Positions 52,915 through 61,925 of a stretch of 64,000 bases of DNA are shown piece after piece. Each line of letters begins with the position of its first letter. Positions within the stretch are counted from its first letter, which is position 1. A program made the position numbers and the translations under genes. The stretch covers positions 1 through 64,000 of the forward strand of contig CAZEMR010000005.1 of assembly GCA_964513465.1 (NCBI GenBank), read 5' to 3'. Under the pieces are notes generated by a model. The model searched no databases. It worked only from the letters and a program-made list of their open reading frames with translations, and had not been told where the DNA came from. The stretch comes from CAZEMR01 sp964513465 (GTDB lineage: Bacteria > Bacteroidota > Ignavibacteria > Kapaibacteriales > UBA2268).

Positions 52915-53637
52915 ATGTATAACATAAAACTGCCGAATTTCGAGGGGCCATTCGACCTTTTGCTGTATTTCATCAAAAGGGACGAGATCAATATATACGA
53001 TATCCCCATCGCCAGGATCACCGAGGAATTCCTCAATTACATCCGGCTGATGAAGATATTCGATCTCGAGCTGGCCGGCGAATTCGTACTGATGGCAGCA
53101 AATCTGATGTATATCAAAACTCAGATGCTGCTGCCGCGCTATAAGGACGAAGAAGGCGAGGAGATCGAAGACCCGCGTACCCAGCTTGTGCAGCGCCTGC
53201 TCGAATATAAGCAGTTCAAAGAGGCCTCCGGCGAAATGGCCGAAATGGCCGAAGAGCAGCGCTATGTCTATTATCGCGAAGTCTTCGAGGCCGACGAGAA
53301 TCAGGCCAATCCATCTGGATTTTACAAAAATGCCTCGCTTTTCGATCTCGTGAAGGCTTTCGGTCAGGTTATCAATCGCGGCGGCAAAGAGGAACCCCAG
53401 GAGCATGTGGTCAACTTGTTCCCGATTACGGTGGACGAAAAGAAGGGGTATATCCTTAAAGTGCTCGGCAAGCGCCATCGCATCAGCTTTTTCGATATTA
53501 CCAAAGGCGAGAGCAGGCCGGGCATCGTGGTCACCGTATTGTCCCTGCTGGAGCTGATGCGCAGCCAAAAAATAATTTGTATGCAGGGCGAAGTATTCGA
53601 CGACATCGTGATTGCGCTTAATCCGGATTTGAATTAA
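52915..53637 (+). CDS. scpA: Segregation and condensation protein A (kleisin)
   Basis: A 240-residue kleisin. The N-terminal YNIKLPNFEGPFDLLLYFIKRDEINIYDIP is the SMC-neck-binding motif typical of ScpA; KTQMLLPRYKDEEGEEIEDPR follows, and the C-terminal winged helix (about 170-240) binds the SMC head. With ScpB and SMC it forms the chromosome condensin. scpB follows after 14 bases, so they are co-transcribed. Leader extremely AT-rich. Confidence 0.95.
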   Translation: MYNIKLPNFEGPFDLLLYFIKRDEINIYDIPIARITEEFLNYIRLMKIFDLELAGEFVLMAANLMYIKTQMLLPRYKDEEGEEIEDPRTQLVQRLLEYKQFKEASGEMAEMAEEQRYVYYREVFEADENQANPSGFYKNASLFDLVKAFGQVINRGGKEEPQEHVVNLFPITVDEKKGYILKVLGKRHRISFFDITKGESRPGIVVTVLSLLELMRSQKIICMQGEVFDDIVIALNPDLN

Positions 53638-53651
53638 TCAGGTAAATATAT

Positions 53652-54473
53652 ATGCAGCAGGCAGATAAACCATATTTTCTAAAACTCGGCAAGGACGAAC
53701 AAAAAGCCGCCCTCGAGGCCGTCATTTTTTCGGCCGAGGAGCCGCTTTCCGCCCGGGCATTGCTCACCATACTGATAGGAGAAGAGCTTCCGCTCGATGT
53801 AAGCGAAACCCCCGAATCCGACGAATCCGGCAAGCCGCGCGGCGGCCAGATGTCGCTCGAGCAGGCAATATTCGACCGCTACCAGATTTCCCGCGAAACG
53901 ATTTCAGATATGGTCGCCGAGATAAATGCCGATCTGGCAATCACCGGGCGGCCGTTCCAGATAGTGCATTACGGCGGGGGATACCAGTTTGCCACCCGCC
54001 AGGAATACGGCGAGCTTGTTACCCGCTTGATGAAATCCCGCACACGTCGCCGGCTTTCGCAGGCCGCGCTCGAATCGCTCGCGATTATCGCATACCGCCA
54101 GCCCGTCACCAAACCCGAAGTGGAGCAGATTCGCGGCGTCAATTCAAATGAAGTAATCAATTCTCTCGTAGAAAAGAAGCTGGTGCGCACAGTCGGACGC
54201 AAGGATGTGCTCGGCAAACCGCTGCTGTATGGCACAACGCCCGAATTTCTGATAACCTTCGGACTAAACACACTGGAAGACCTGCCCAAGCTCCGCGAGA
54301 TCGAAGAGCTTGCCGGCGATCTCTCGTCGATGAAAGAGAATTTGCAAGATATCACCATCAATATCGTCGATAAAGATAAAGACGAAGCCGCGGAAAACAC
54401 CGAAAATGATTCTAAAGCAGAAGAAAACCCCCGGATTGAAGAATCCCAAGATATTGAAAATTCAAACGATTAG
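53652..54473 (+). CDS. scpB: Segregation and condensation protein B
   Basis: A 273-residue protein with two winged-helix domains. LEAVIFSAEEPLSARAL opens the first; ALESLAIIAYRQPVTKPEVEQIRGVNSNEVINSLVEKKLVRTVG, then GRKDVLGKPLLYGTT form the second and are diagnostic of ScpB. A ~60-residue insertion in the first domain (about 40-75) and a long acidic tail (225-273) are extras. It binds the middle of ScpA in the SMC complex. Two hairpins follow the gene. Confidence 0.95.
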   Translation: MQQADKPYFLKLGKDEQKAALEAVIFSAEEPLSARALLTILIGEELPLDVSETPESDESGKPRGGQMSLEQAIFDRYQISRETISDMVAEINADLAITGRPFQIVHYGGGYQFATRQEYGELVTRLMKSRTRRRLSQAALESLAIIAYRQPVTKPEVEQIRGVNSNEVINSLVEKKLVRTVGRKDVLGKPLLYGTTPEFLITFGLNTLEDLPKLREIEELAGDLSSMKENLQDITINIVDKDKDEAAENTENDSKAEENPRIEESQDIENSND

Positions 54474-54486
54474 ATGAATCTTATAT

Positions 54487-54562
54487 AAACTATATTACTG
54501 CACAGCAATATAGTTTTCATGTCTACGTCATTTCTCTCAAATGACGTGCTTCTTATTTTTTT
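54487..54562 (+). terminator. Tandem hairpins after scpB
   Basis: Two perfect stems in a row: AAACTATATT/AATATAGTTT (54487-54516) and ACGTCATTT/AAATGACGT (54525-54547). A T-run follows the second after eight bases. Probably the terminator of scpAB, with the first hairpin as an extra mRNA 3' structure. Confidence 0.6.
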
Positions 54563-54589
54563 AATAAATATCCATAAGGAATAACTCGT

Positions 54590-54973
54590 ATGGAACATCT
54601 CACAAAAGACGAATTTCTCAGCAAAGTTTTCGATTATGAAAACAACAAAGAGTGGAATTTCCAGGGCGACAAACCCTGCGTGATCGACTTCTACGCCGAT
54701 TGGTGCGGCCCCTGCAAAATGGTCAGCCCTATCATGGAAGAGCTTTCGAAAGAATACGAAGGCAAGGTCGATGTATATAAAATCGACACGGAAACCGAAC
54801 AGGAACTCGCCGCGGTATTCGGCATTCGCAGCATCCCCTCGGTGCTCTTCTGCCCGACCGACGACAAGCCGCGCATGGCCGTTGGCGCTCTGCCCAAAGA
54901 CGGCTATATCCAGGCCATCAAAGATGTTTGCGGTGTGGAACATCCCGAAAAAGGCGACACCCGCAATAACTAA
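54590..54973 (+). CDS. trxA: Thioredoxin
   Basis: A 127-residue thioredoxin with the active site DWCGPCKM (redox Cys pair), KIDTETEQELAAVFGIRSIPSV (cis-proline loop) and no signal peptide, so cytoplasmic. A 25-residue N-terminal extension (LTKDEFLSKVFDYENNKEW) is typical of Bacteroidota thioredoxins. It begins a three-gene cluster with a DUF6132 membrane protein and a DUF1858 protein; the latter keeps two cysteines, suggesting redox or sulfur work together. Confidence 0.93.
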   Translation: MEHLTKDEFLSKVFDYENNKEWNFQGDKPCVIDFYADWCGPCKMVSPIMEELSKEYEGKVDVYKIDTETEQELAAVFGIRSIPSVLFCPTDDKPRMAVGALPKDGYIQAIKDVCGVEHPEKGDTRNN

Positions 54974-54987
54974 TTTGCGAGCAGACA

Positions 54988-55212
54988 ATGAATAAATATA
55001 TTCAGATAGTAATCGGCGGAATCATGGGCGCGCTGCTCGGATATGCATACTTTTATTTTATTGGATGCAACACCGGGAGCTGCCCGATCACGTCGAAGTG
55101 GGAGGTATCCACCCTCTATGGCGCTTTTGCCGGAGCGATTGTGGCATGGCCATCCCGCAAAAAGAACAAGAAAGATTATGGAAAAGACACAGCAGAAACC
55201 AAAGATAACTAA
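54988..55212 (+). CDS. DUF6132-like small membrane protein
   Basis: A 74-residue protein with two membrane segments (about 5-26 and 43-56). The middle carries YFIGCNTGSCPITSKWEVSTLYGAFAG, where Cys28 and Cys33 lie between the spans; this CxxxxC-P-I-T-S pattern is the hallmark of the family called DUF6132. The cysteines could be on the periplasmic side or bind metal. It lies 14 bases after thioredoxin and its end overlaps the DUF1858 gene by 35 bases, implying a shared function. Family function unknown. Confidence 0.8.
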   Translation: MNKYIQIVIGGIMGALLGYAYFYFIGCNTGSCPITSKWEVSTLYGAFAGAIVAWPSRKKNKKDYGKDTAETKDN

Positions 55213-55396
55213 GGACACATCGATCGAGGAGATGACCAATCTCATTCCTCAGTCGGTTACCTATCTGATGAAAGAAGGCATCAGGTGTATTCGCTGCGGC
55301 GACCCGATATGGGGTACACTCGAATCCGCCGCAATCGAGAAAGGCTTTACGCCACAGGATGTCGAACGATTCGTCAGAGAGATCAACCAGCTTTAG
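55178..55396 (+). CDS. DUF1858-domain protein
   Basis: A 72-residue protein starting at the ATG at 55178, inside the end of the DUF6132 gene in another frame. After a basic lead, DTSIEEMTNLIPQSVTYLMKEGIRCIRCGDPIWGTLESAAIEKG matches the DUF1858 fold, including the Cys-x2-Cys pair (CIRCG) usually kept in the family. DUF1858 domains are linked to iron-sulfur or redox metabolism in relatives. Third gene of the thioredoxin cluster; a terminator follows. Confidence 0.85.
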   Translation: MEKTQQKPKITKDTSIEEMTNLIPQSVTYLMKEGIRCIRCGDPIWGTLESAAIEKGFTPQDVERFVREINQL

Positions 55397-55420
55397 AATA
55401 ACCCCTTTTCTATCGAACTG

Positions 55421-55453
55421 CCGCGAATGCCTAAGAGGCGTTCGCGGTTTTTT
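55421..55453 (+). terminator. Rho-independent terminator of the thioredoxin cluster
   Basis: CCGCGAATGCC (55421-55431) pairs with GGCGTTCGCGG (55437-55447) around TAAGA, followed by six T. Confidence 0.95.
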
Positions 55454-55523
55454 ATTTACTGCATTGCTTCTTTTTTTATATTTTTGCTGATACTGATTTC
55501 GTGAATATATAAACCGGAGGATA

Positions 55524-56987
55524 ATGCTCGCCCGCCTGAAATCGCTTTTATCCGATACAATGATCTACGGTCTGTTCAATATCGTGGGGCGTTTTCTGGC
55601 GTTTCTGATATATCCATTCTATTCGAATTACCTTGCCCAGGGCGTAATCGGCGATATTTCGAACATTTTCGCAATAATTGCATTCCTCAATATAATATAT
55701 TCATTCGGGCTTGAATCCGCATTTTTCCGATTCTACAAAAATGATGACCCGGAATACAGCAAAGTCGTTTTTACTCAATGTCTTGGCGGAATACTAATCG
55801 TCAGCGGACTCGCGTCGCTTGCGATCTATCTCTCGGCAGAGCGGATCGCGCCCGCAATGACCAGCTTTGGCGATCCGGTGGCGGTAGTGCGCATGGCCGC
55901 ATTCATCCCGTTTTTCGATGCGATGATCCTTGTGCCCTACGCGCTTTTGCGGATGACCCGCCAGGCGATGAAATTCGCATTAACCCGCTTTCTGCTGATC
56001 GTAATATATGTAGTTATGAATCTCTGGCTGGTAATCGCAATGCGGATGGGCATCGAAGGCGTATTTTTGGCCAATCTGATCTCATCGGTCAGCGGAGCGG
56101 TGATTTTTGCCGGATTAATAATTAAGCATCTTAAATTCAGATTAGATAAAGATTTATTAAAAAAATTGCTGCGATTCGGAATTCCGACAATCCCCGCAAG
56201 CCTGGCCGCAATCATACTTCAGGTGGCCGATAAGCCCATACTCAAATCGCTGGCAGGATCCGCCGAACTGGGCATTTACAGCATTAATTACAAGCTCGGC
56301 ATCCCGATGATGATGATGGTCACCATATTCGAATACGCATGGAAGCCGTTCTATTTGAATTACTACAAGGAGGAAGGCTCGGGCGGGATGTTCGCGCGGG
56401 TGCTGACCTACTTCACGATGGCCTGTGCGGGGCTGTTCCTTGCCGTATCTTTGTTTATCGATTATATCGTCCGGATACCATCGCTGGGCGGCCCGTTTAT
56501 CAATCCGAAATTCTGGGAGGGGCTGGGCATTGTGCCGATAATCCTCGCGGGGTATTATTTCAACGGAATGTTCAATAATTTCGCCGCCGGGATTCAGATA
56601 AGCAAGCGCACGGAGTTTTTCCCGATTGCAGTCGGCGCTGCGGCAGCAGTCAATATCGGCATGAACTTCGCTCTGATCCCCGTATTCGGATATGTGGCGG
56701 CGGCATGGGCAACCCTTGTGGCCTATCTCGTCAGCGCTGGAGTATTATATATATTCTCCCGGAAATTATACGAAATAAAATATGAATGGAAGCGCATCGG
56801 GATAATCATCGCCGCTACGATGCTGGTTTATTTCGGCTCGCAGATCGTGACCTCGGGCATGACGCTATGGCCGGCCTTTTTCGTCAAAATCGCCTTTCTG
56901 ATTGTATTTTTTATATTATTAAAAATAATGAAATTCTTCACCGCCGGAGAGATAGCCCGCATCAAAAAAATATTCCGCCGGGGATAA
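55524..56987 (+). CDS. Oligosaccharide flippase (Wzx/MATE-like MOP superfamily)
   Basis: A 487-residue membrane protein with about 12-14 helices, lacking a signal peptide. The N-terminal SLLSDTMIYGLFNIVGRFLAFLIYPFYSNYL and the mid-protein LLRFGIPTIPASLAAIILQVADKPILKSL are typical of polysaccharide flippases. It would move lipid-linked sugars across the inner membrane for surface glycans. A perfect GGAGG site precedes the start. No glycosyltransferase neighbours are present, so its substrate is unknown. Confidence 0.88.
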   Translation: MLARLKSLLSDTMIYGLFNIVGRFLAFLIYPFYSNYLAQGVIGDISNIFAIIAFLNIIYSFGLESAFFRFYKNDDPEYSKVVFTQCLGGILIVSGLASLAIYLSAERIAPAMTSFGDPVAVVRMAAFIPFFDAMILVPYALLRMTRQAMKFALTRFLLIVIYVVMNLWLVIAMRMGIEGVFLANLISSVSGAVIFAGLIIKHLKFRLDKDLLKKLLRFGIPTIPASLAAIILQVADKPILKSLAGSAELGIYSINYKLGIPMMMMVTIFEYAWKPFYLNYYKEEGSGGMFARVLTYFTMACAGLFLAVSLFIDYIVRIPSLGGPFINPKFWEGLGIVPIILAGYYFNGMFNNFAAGIQISKRTEFFPIAVGAAAAVNIGMNFALIPVFGYVAAAWATLVAYLVSAGVLYIFSRKLYEIKYEWKRIGIIIAATMLVYFGSQIVTSGMTLWPAFFVKIAFLIVFFILLKIMKFFTAGEIARIKKIFRRG

Positions 56988-56988
56988 A

Positions 56989-57735
56989 TCAAAACACTCC
57001 AAGCAGCTTCAGAGACATAATAAATATGGCAACGATCAGCACGTAGCGGATCAGCTTGTCGCCTTTTTTGACAGAGAACTTAGCTGCGAACCAGCCGCCT
57101 GTGGCGTTGCCCGCTGCCAGCGCAAGCCCCAGCCCCCAGTTGACGTTATCAGTTAAAATGAAGACCACCAGAGCGGGAATTGTATAGACCAGCACGACGA
57201 AAACCTTGTGCATATTCACGTTCGCGAGCGAGATTTTCAGGAGGTTATAGATCGCGGCCATAAGCAGGAATCCCACGCCGACCTGGATGAACCCGCCATA
57301 AAATCCGATGCCGAACATCGCCGCATAAATCCAGGGCGAGGTCTTTTCGGCGGGAGCCTCGCCGGTGATCTTTTTACGCGGTATCAGCATACTTATCACA
57401 ACGCCGATCATAACAAAGCCGAGGATGGTCTGGAATAATTCGTCGGAAATCCGCACAGCGAAAATCGCGCCGGCGATGCCTCCGGGCAACGTGAATATCG
57501 CCATTTTCATACTCGTTTTGAATTCACTGTATTTTTCCTGGCGGAACGAAGCAATAGCCGATACGTTTTGCAGCGCGATTGCCACGCGGTTGGTGCCGTT
57601 CGCCACCGAGGGGTCAAGCCCGAGAAATATCAGAATCGGCAGGGCAATCGTCGAGCCGCCGCCCGCCATTACGTTCATAAACCCGGCCGCTATACCGACC
57701 CCAAGGAGAAGGAGGATGCTGGAGATGTCGATCAT
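56989..57735 (-). CDS. TauE/SafE-family (TSUP) permease
   Basis: A 248-residue protein with seven or eight predicted helices. GVGIAAGFMNVMAGGGSTIALPILIFLGLDPSVANGTNR is the signature first repeat of TSUP/TauE-SafE proteins and GFYGGFIQVGVGFLLMAA the second. Members export or import sulfite, sulfonates or organic anions. It converges on the flippase gene one base apart and is divergent from the radical SAM gene. Substrate cannot be assigned. Confidence 0.9.
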   Translation of the reverse strand: MIDISSILLLLGVGIAAGFMNVMAGGGSTIALPILIFLGLDPSVANGTNRVAIALQNVSAIASFRQEKYSEFKTSMKMAIFTLPGGIAGAIFAVRISDELFQTILGFVMIGVVISMLIPRKKITGEAPAEKTSPWIYAAMFGIGFYGGFIQVGVGFLLMAAIYNLLKISLANVNMHKVFVVLVYTIPALVVFILTDNVNWGLGLALAAGNATGGWFAAKFSVKKGDKLIRYVLIVAIFIMSLKLLGVF

Positions 57736-57827
57736 TGTCTGAATTTATTAATTTCTGAAAAAATCTTGTATTTTTGAAAATCTCAAAAAGCAAAAATATC
57801 AAATTGACAGCAAATGGAGAAATCCTA

Positions 57828-58718
57828 ATGAAATATATATTGCCCGACCACGACGAGCCTCTATTCCGTCCGCCAAGCGAGGCCGCATCGCTGATATTCC
57901 AGATCACCCGCGGCTGCTCGTGGAATCGATGCGCCTTCTGCGAGATGTACACCACCAAACGGTTCAGCGTCCGCCCCGAAGAGGAAACGCTCGAGGAAAT
58001 CCGCCGGACTGCCGAAATCGCCGCGGACGCCCGCAAGATATTTCTCGCCGATGGCGACGCGATGGCGATATCCACCCGCCGGCTAATAAATATATTGAAC
58101 GAAATAAATAAATATTACCCAAAAGCGAGGCGAATATCGGCTTATGCATCGCCGCGGAATCTGCGCGACAAATCCGTCGATGAGCTGATCGAAATCCGCC
58201 GCGCAGGGCTGGAGCTGATTTACGTCGGCATCGAATCCGGCGACGACGAGGTGCTTCGTATGGCAGATAAGGGCGAGACATACCAATCCACAGCCGAATC
58301 CATGCTGAAGGCAAAGGAGGCCGATATAAAAATCTCCTCGATGATAATTACCGGCCTCGGCGGCAGGCGATACTCCGAGCAACACGCCATAAACTCCGCA
58401 AGGCTGGTCAGCCGGATCGGGCCGGAATTCCTGTCGACTCTGGTGCTCAGCTTCCCGTTCGGCGTCGATCATTTTCGGGGGCGCTTCGATGGTGAATTCG
58501 AGGAAATGGGGATGATGGATTTATTGCGCGAAATGCGCTTATTTATCGAAAATCTGGAGCTTGCAGGCTCGATATTCCGCAGCGACCATGCCTCGAATTA
58601 TTTATCGCTCCGTGGAATTTTATCTCGGGATAAGGCGCGATTGCTTGAAAAAATTGATTATGCGCTAAATAATCCCGGTTCGGCTGGTTTGCGCCCCGAA
58701 TGGATGCGCGGACTTTGA
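57828..58718 (+). CDS. Radical SAM protein
   Basis: A 296-residue radical SAM enzyme starting at 57828, with GGAGA upstream. The cluster-binding loop reads GCSWNRCAFCEMYTTKRF; the spacing Cys-x4-Cys-x2-Cys differs from the canonical Cys-x3-Cys-x2-Cys but is usual in the COG1032-like subfamily that has CxxNxCxFCxMY. GIESGDDEVLRMADKG is the SAM-binding GxIxGxxE-like strand. There is no B12 domain. The reaction is unknown in this subfamily. Confidence 0.87.
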   Translation: MKYILPDHDEPLFRPPSEAASLIFQITRGCSWNRCAFCEMYTTKRFSVRPEEETLEEIRRTAEIAADARKIFLADGDAMAISTRRLINILNEINKYYPKARRISAYASPRNLRDKSVDELIEIRRAGLELIYVGIESGDDEVLRMADKGETYQSTAESMLKAKEADIKISSMIITGLGGRRYSEQHAINSARLVSRIGPEFLSTLVLSFPFGVDHFRGRFDGEFEEMGMMDLLREMRLFIENLELAGSIFRSDHASNYLSLRGILSRDKARLLEKIDYALNNPGSAGLRPEWMRGL

Positions 58719-58765
58719 AATTAATTTAATATATTTGTTTTTTTATTAATTATTAAAAATAAATA

Positions 58766-59605
58766 ATGTCAAATCTTAAGATCGAAGATAAATTACTTCC
58801 GACTCTTGCCCAGCCGGTTTCTCAGCTCGTTACCGAAAATCAATTCAACGAGCCGGTTTATGACGAATGGCTCGACGAAATCCGCGAAGCAAAACGAATG
58901 CACCGCAAGCAGTGGGAATTTATTTATATACTCCGCTCGCTGGATTCGCACGGCCAGCTTCGCACCGGGCAAAAGGGCATCGGATTCGGAGTGGGGTCGG
59001 AGCCGCTGCCGGCCGCAATGGCAAAACGCGGCTGCAAGGTAGTCGCCACAGAGATCAACATCCAGAAGCGCCACGAGAAGGGCTGGGTGCGCAACCAGAC
59101 AGTCGAATCGCAGCTTGCCAAACTCAACGAACGCGATATTTGCCCGCCGGATCAGTTCCGCGAAAACGTCAGCTACCGCGATGTGGATATGAACGACATC
59201 CCTGCCGATCTGCGCCGAGGGGAGTTCGATTTCGTGTGGTCTTGCTGCGCGCTGGAGCACCTCGGTACTATGGAGAAATGCACCGAATTCATATTCAAAA
59301 GCCTCGAATGCCTGAAGCCCGGCGGGGTGGCATCGCATACGACAGAATATAATACCTTCGGTTTCTGGACGGTGCGGCATGGCTCGACCGTTTTTTTCCG
59401 TCGGAAGGAAATCGTCGATATCGCGCGCCGACTGACCGAATCGGGCCACCATATAGAGCTTAATCTTAACAAAGGCCGCACCAGGCTCGACCGCCACTAC
59501 GACTGGCCGCCATACAAACAGGACAACCACCTGAAGCTGATGGTATCCAAGCAATGGAAATTTATCGGCGCGACCTCGATCGGGCTGACTATTCGCAAAA
59601 AATAA
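58766..59605 (+). CDS. Class I SAM-dependent methyltransferase
   Basis: A 279-residue cytoplasmic protein. KGIGFGVGSEPLPAAMAKRG is a SAM-binding motif I, with VVATEIN as the acidic strand 2 end, and DFVWSCCALEHLGTMEK plus LKPGGVASHTTEYN follow as motifs IV-V. The N-terminal ~65 residues (LVTENQFNEPVYDEW) are extra. Acceptor unknown; similar proteins occur in sugar or polysaccharide clusters, but nothing adjacent confirms that. It converges with fbaB, separated by a terminator. Confidence 0.82.
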   Translation: MSNLKIEDKLLPTLAQPVSQLVTENQFNEPVYDEWLDEIREAKRMHRKQWEFIYILRSLDSHGQLRTGQKGIGFGVGSEPLPAAMAKRGCKVVATEINIQKRHEKGWVRNQTVESQLAKLNERDICPPDQFRENVSYRDVDMNDIPADLRRGEFDFVWSCCALEHLGTMEKCTEFIFKSLECLKPGGVASHTTEYNTFGFWTVRHGSTVFFRRKEIVDIARRLTESGHHIELNLNKGRTRLDRHYDWPPYKQDNHLKLMVSKQWKFIGATSIGLTIRKK

Positions 59606-59634
59606 AGCTGCCCCGCGCATTGCAGAGCAGCCTT
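59597..59634 (-). terminator. Terminator of fbaB
   Basis: On the minus strand AAGGCTGCTC and GGGGCAGCTT form a stem with one bulge, followed by TATTTTTT. It overlaps the methyltransferase stop codon on the other strand. Confidence 0.75.
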
Positions 59635-59655
59635 AAGCAATTCAATTATATATAT

Positions 59656-60717
59656 TTATGCGATCGTTATGCTGGTGTCCAGATAGACATCCTGGATCGT
59701 ATTAAGCAGCTTGACGCCATCGGCCATCGGGCGCTGGAATGCCTTGCGGCCGGAGATAAGCCCCATGCCGCCTGCGCGCTTGTTGATCACCGCGGTTTTG
59801 GCTGCTTCTGCGAAGTCGTTTTCGCCGGATGCCCCGCCGCTGTTGATCAGTCCGCAGCGTCCCATATAGCAATTCGCCACCTGGTAGCGCGCAAGGTCGA
59901 TCGGGTGGTCGCTAGTAAGATCGGTATACATCTTTTCGCTGAATTTGCCATATTTTTCGTCCTTATTTATCGCTTTGTAACCGCCATTGTTCTGCGGCAG
60001 CTTCTGCTTGACGATATCCGCCTGGAGCGTAACGCCGAGGTGGTTGGCCTGGCCGGTCAGGTCGGCGGATGTGTGGTAATCCTTGTCCTTTTTGAAAGCG
60101 GAATTGCGCAGGTAGCACCACAGCACTGTCGCCATGCCCAGCTCGTGCGCATACTGGAAAGCTTCTGCGATTTCGACGATCTGCGGGTTGCTGCCGTCGC
60201 TGCCGAAGTAGATTGTTGCCCCCACTGCGGCCGCGCCCATGTCGTAGGCCTCCTCGATATTTCCGAACATAATCTGGTCGTAATCATTCGGATAGGAGAG
60301 CATTTCGTTGTGGTTGACCTTTACGAGGAAAGGAATCTTGTGGGCATATTTGCGCGACATAATGCCGAGCACGCCAAAAGTCGAAGCCACTGCATTGCAG
60401 CCGCCTTCGATAGCAAGCTCGATAATTTTTTCCGGATCGAAATAAGCCGGATTGGGCGCAAAGCTGGCGCCGGCGGAATGCTCGATGCCCTGGTCGACGG
60501 GCAGGATCGAGAGATAGCCCGAGCCGCCGAGCCGTCCGTTGTTGAACATCCACTGCAGATTGCCGAGCACGCGGTTGTTGCGGTCGGAATTCATCCAGAT
60601 GCGGTCGACGAAGTCGTGACCGGGCTTATGAAGCTGTTCTTTAGAAATTTTGGGATTATCAAATCCGAGCAAATATTCAGTCTCATTGCCGAGAAGCTGT
60701 TGAATATCAGTACTCAT
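59656..60717 (-). CDS. fbaB: Class I fructose-bisphosphate aldolase (DhnA/FbaB type)
   Basis: A 353-residue aldolase of the archaeal/FbaB type. Seen: LPVDQGIEHSAGASFAPNP, IPFLVKVNHNEML (near the Schiff-base lysine region), GAAAVGATIYFGSD and the C-terminal phosphate-binding GLISGRKAFQRP. It splits fructose 1,6-bisphosphate into two triose phosphates. A GGAGG site precedes the start. It is monocistronic with its own terminator. In archaea this family also includes bifunctional aldolase/phosphatases, but the sequence lacks their features. Confidence 0.93.
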   Translation of the reverse strand: MSTDIQQLLGNETEYLLGFDNPKISKEQLHKPGHDFVDRIWMNSDRNNRVLGNLQWMFNNGRLGGSGYLSILPVDQGIEHSAGASFAPNPAYFDPEKIIELAIEGGCNAVASTFGVLGIMSRKYAHKIPFLVKVNHNEMLSYPNDYDQIMFGNIEEAYDMGAAAVGATIYFGSDGSNPQIVEIAEAFQYAHELGMATVLWCYLRNSAFKKDKDYHTSADLTGQANHLGVTLQADIVKQKLPQNNGGYKAINKDEKYGKFSEKMYTDLTSDHPIDLARYQVANCYMGRCGLINSGGASGENDFAEAAKTAVINKRAGGMGLISGRKAFQRPMADGVKLLNTIQDVYLDTSITIA

Positions 60718-60982
60718 AAATACCTCCGGTTAGGGTTAAAAATATATAAAAGAAGCGAGAGTGACTGGATTAGCCTGATGCAAAGATAACATTAAAACAT
60801 AAAAAAAAATTTGCTAAAAGCAAAAAAAACATCCATAAAAATGCTATTAAATGCGGAATGACACGGAAGATTCTACTCAATTATATAAATATTTTTCAAC
60901 CAATTTGCTTCGTTTCTACAAAATTCTCTTTAAATTATTTATATTGAATTAACCTAATTGCAATTAACGTATCGGAGAAATT

Positions 60983-61915
60983 ATGAATAATCCTTCCTCT
61001 GCTTCCACCTGGGCGGCGCAGTTCCGGGCGCCATTTTTGCTGCTGGCGGTAGTGCTTGTGCTGATTGGCCTTGCATTTGCAGTAAAATATCCCGGCCCCG
61101 ACGGATTCAGTCTGCTCCGTGCCGTGCTGCTGATGATCGGCGTGGTTTCGGCGCATGCTTCGGTCAATCTATTCAATGAATATTCGGATTTCCGGACAAA
61201 AATCGATTTCCATACCCATCGCAATCCATTCAGTGGGGGCAGCGGTATGCTGACCGAGGGCCGTACAACGCCGCGCGCTGTGCTGACTGCGGCGATCGTG
61301 ATGCTCGCTATCGGCCTGGCGATTGGTATATATTTCATAATCGTATCGCACTGGATATTGCTGGCTTTGATAGCCCTCGGCGCGTTTGCGACTGTGTTCT
61401 ATTCTTCGCTGCTGGCGCGGATTATGCTTGGAGAGCTGTTCGCAGGTCTGACCCTCGGGACATTTGTCGTGCTGGGCACATATATCGCTATGACGGCTAC
61501 CCCGGGGATGGATTGGGGCGGACTGCTGCCGCGCGAAGTCTGGGTGCTGTCCATTTCGCCGGGCATTCTTACTGCGCTTTTGCTGCTGCTAAACGAATTC
61601 CCCGACGCCGAAGCCGATATCAAAGGGGGCCGCCGGCATCTGGTCATTGTCTTTGGTATTCGCGGTGGAGCTATTATATATATAGCCGGGCTGATTGCGA
61701 CTTATGCTATCATATTCTTTGCGCCGCTGGCAGAGATCAGCTCCTACTGGACGTGGATTGCGCTTGCCACCATACCAATAGCTTCGAGAGCGAGCGATAC
61801 GGCATGGAAACACGGCGGCGAGGTCGATCTTATCATCCCTGCTATGGGGCAGAATGTGATCGTAGTGCTCGCCACCGATCTGCTTATAGCTTTAAGTGTA
61901 TTTGTTTCTGCGTGA
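60983..61915 (+). CDS. UbiA-family prenyltransferase (MenA-like)
   Basis: A 310-residue membrane enzyme with about eight helices. The first aspartate motif reads NLFNEYSDFRTKID and the second NEFPDAEADIKGGRRHLV, both placed as in UbiA/MenA proteins; they bind prenyl diphosphate through Mg. MenA makes demethylmenaquinone, which fits a Bacteroidota relative with succinate dehydrogenase, but substitution of the usual NDY by NEY and lack of men neighbours leave the acceptor open. The 265-bp space before it is AT-rich without other features. Confidence 0.87.
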   Translation: MNNPSSASTWAAQFRAPFLLLAVVLVLIGLAFAVKYPGPDGFSLLRAVLLMIGVVSAHASVNLFNEYSDFRTKIDFHTHRNPFSGGSGMLTEGRTTPRAVLTAAIVMLAIGLAIGIYFIIVSHWILLALIALGAFATVFYSSLLARIMLGELFAGLTLGTFVVLGTYIAMTATPGMDWGGLLPREVWVLSISPGILTALLLLLNEFPDAEADIKGGRRHLVIVFGIRGGAIIYIAGLIATYAIIFFAPLAEISSYWTWIALATIPIASRASDTAWKHGGEVDLIIPAMGQNVIVVLATDLLIALSVFVSA

Positions 61916-61925
61916 TTAATTACAA

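Noticed and set aside
57600..57625. T-loop-like GGGTCAAGCCC suggesting a tRNA
   Set aside because: It lies inside the TauE/SafE coding sequence and there is no cloverleaf or acceptor stem around it. No other tRNA-like cloverleaf was found.
57828..58718. Radical SAM gene as the third partner of the AmmeMemoRadiSam system
   Set aside because: It belongs to a different radical SAM subfamily (Cys-x4-Cys-x2-Cys, COG1032-like) and is 19 kb from the MEMO1/AMMECR1 fusion.
59554..60789. Plus-strand open frame of 411 codons opposite fbaB
   Set aside because: Antisense shadow of a clear aldolase gene; runs through two terminators and gene ends.
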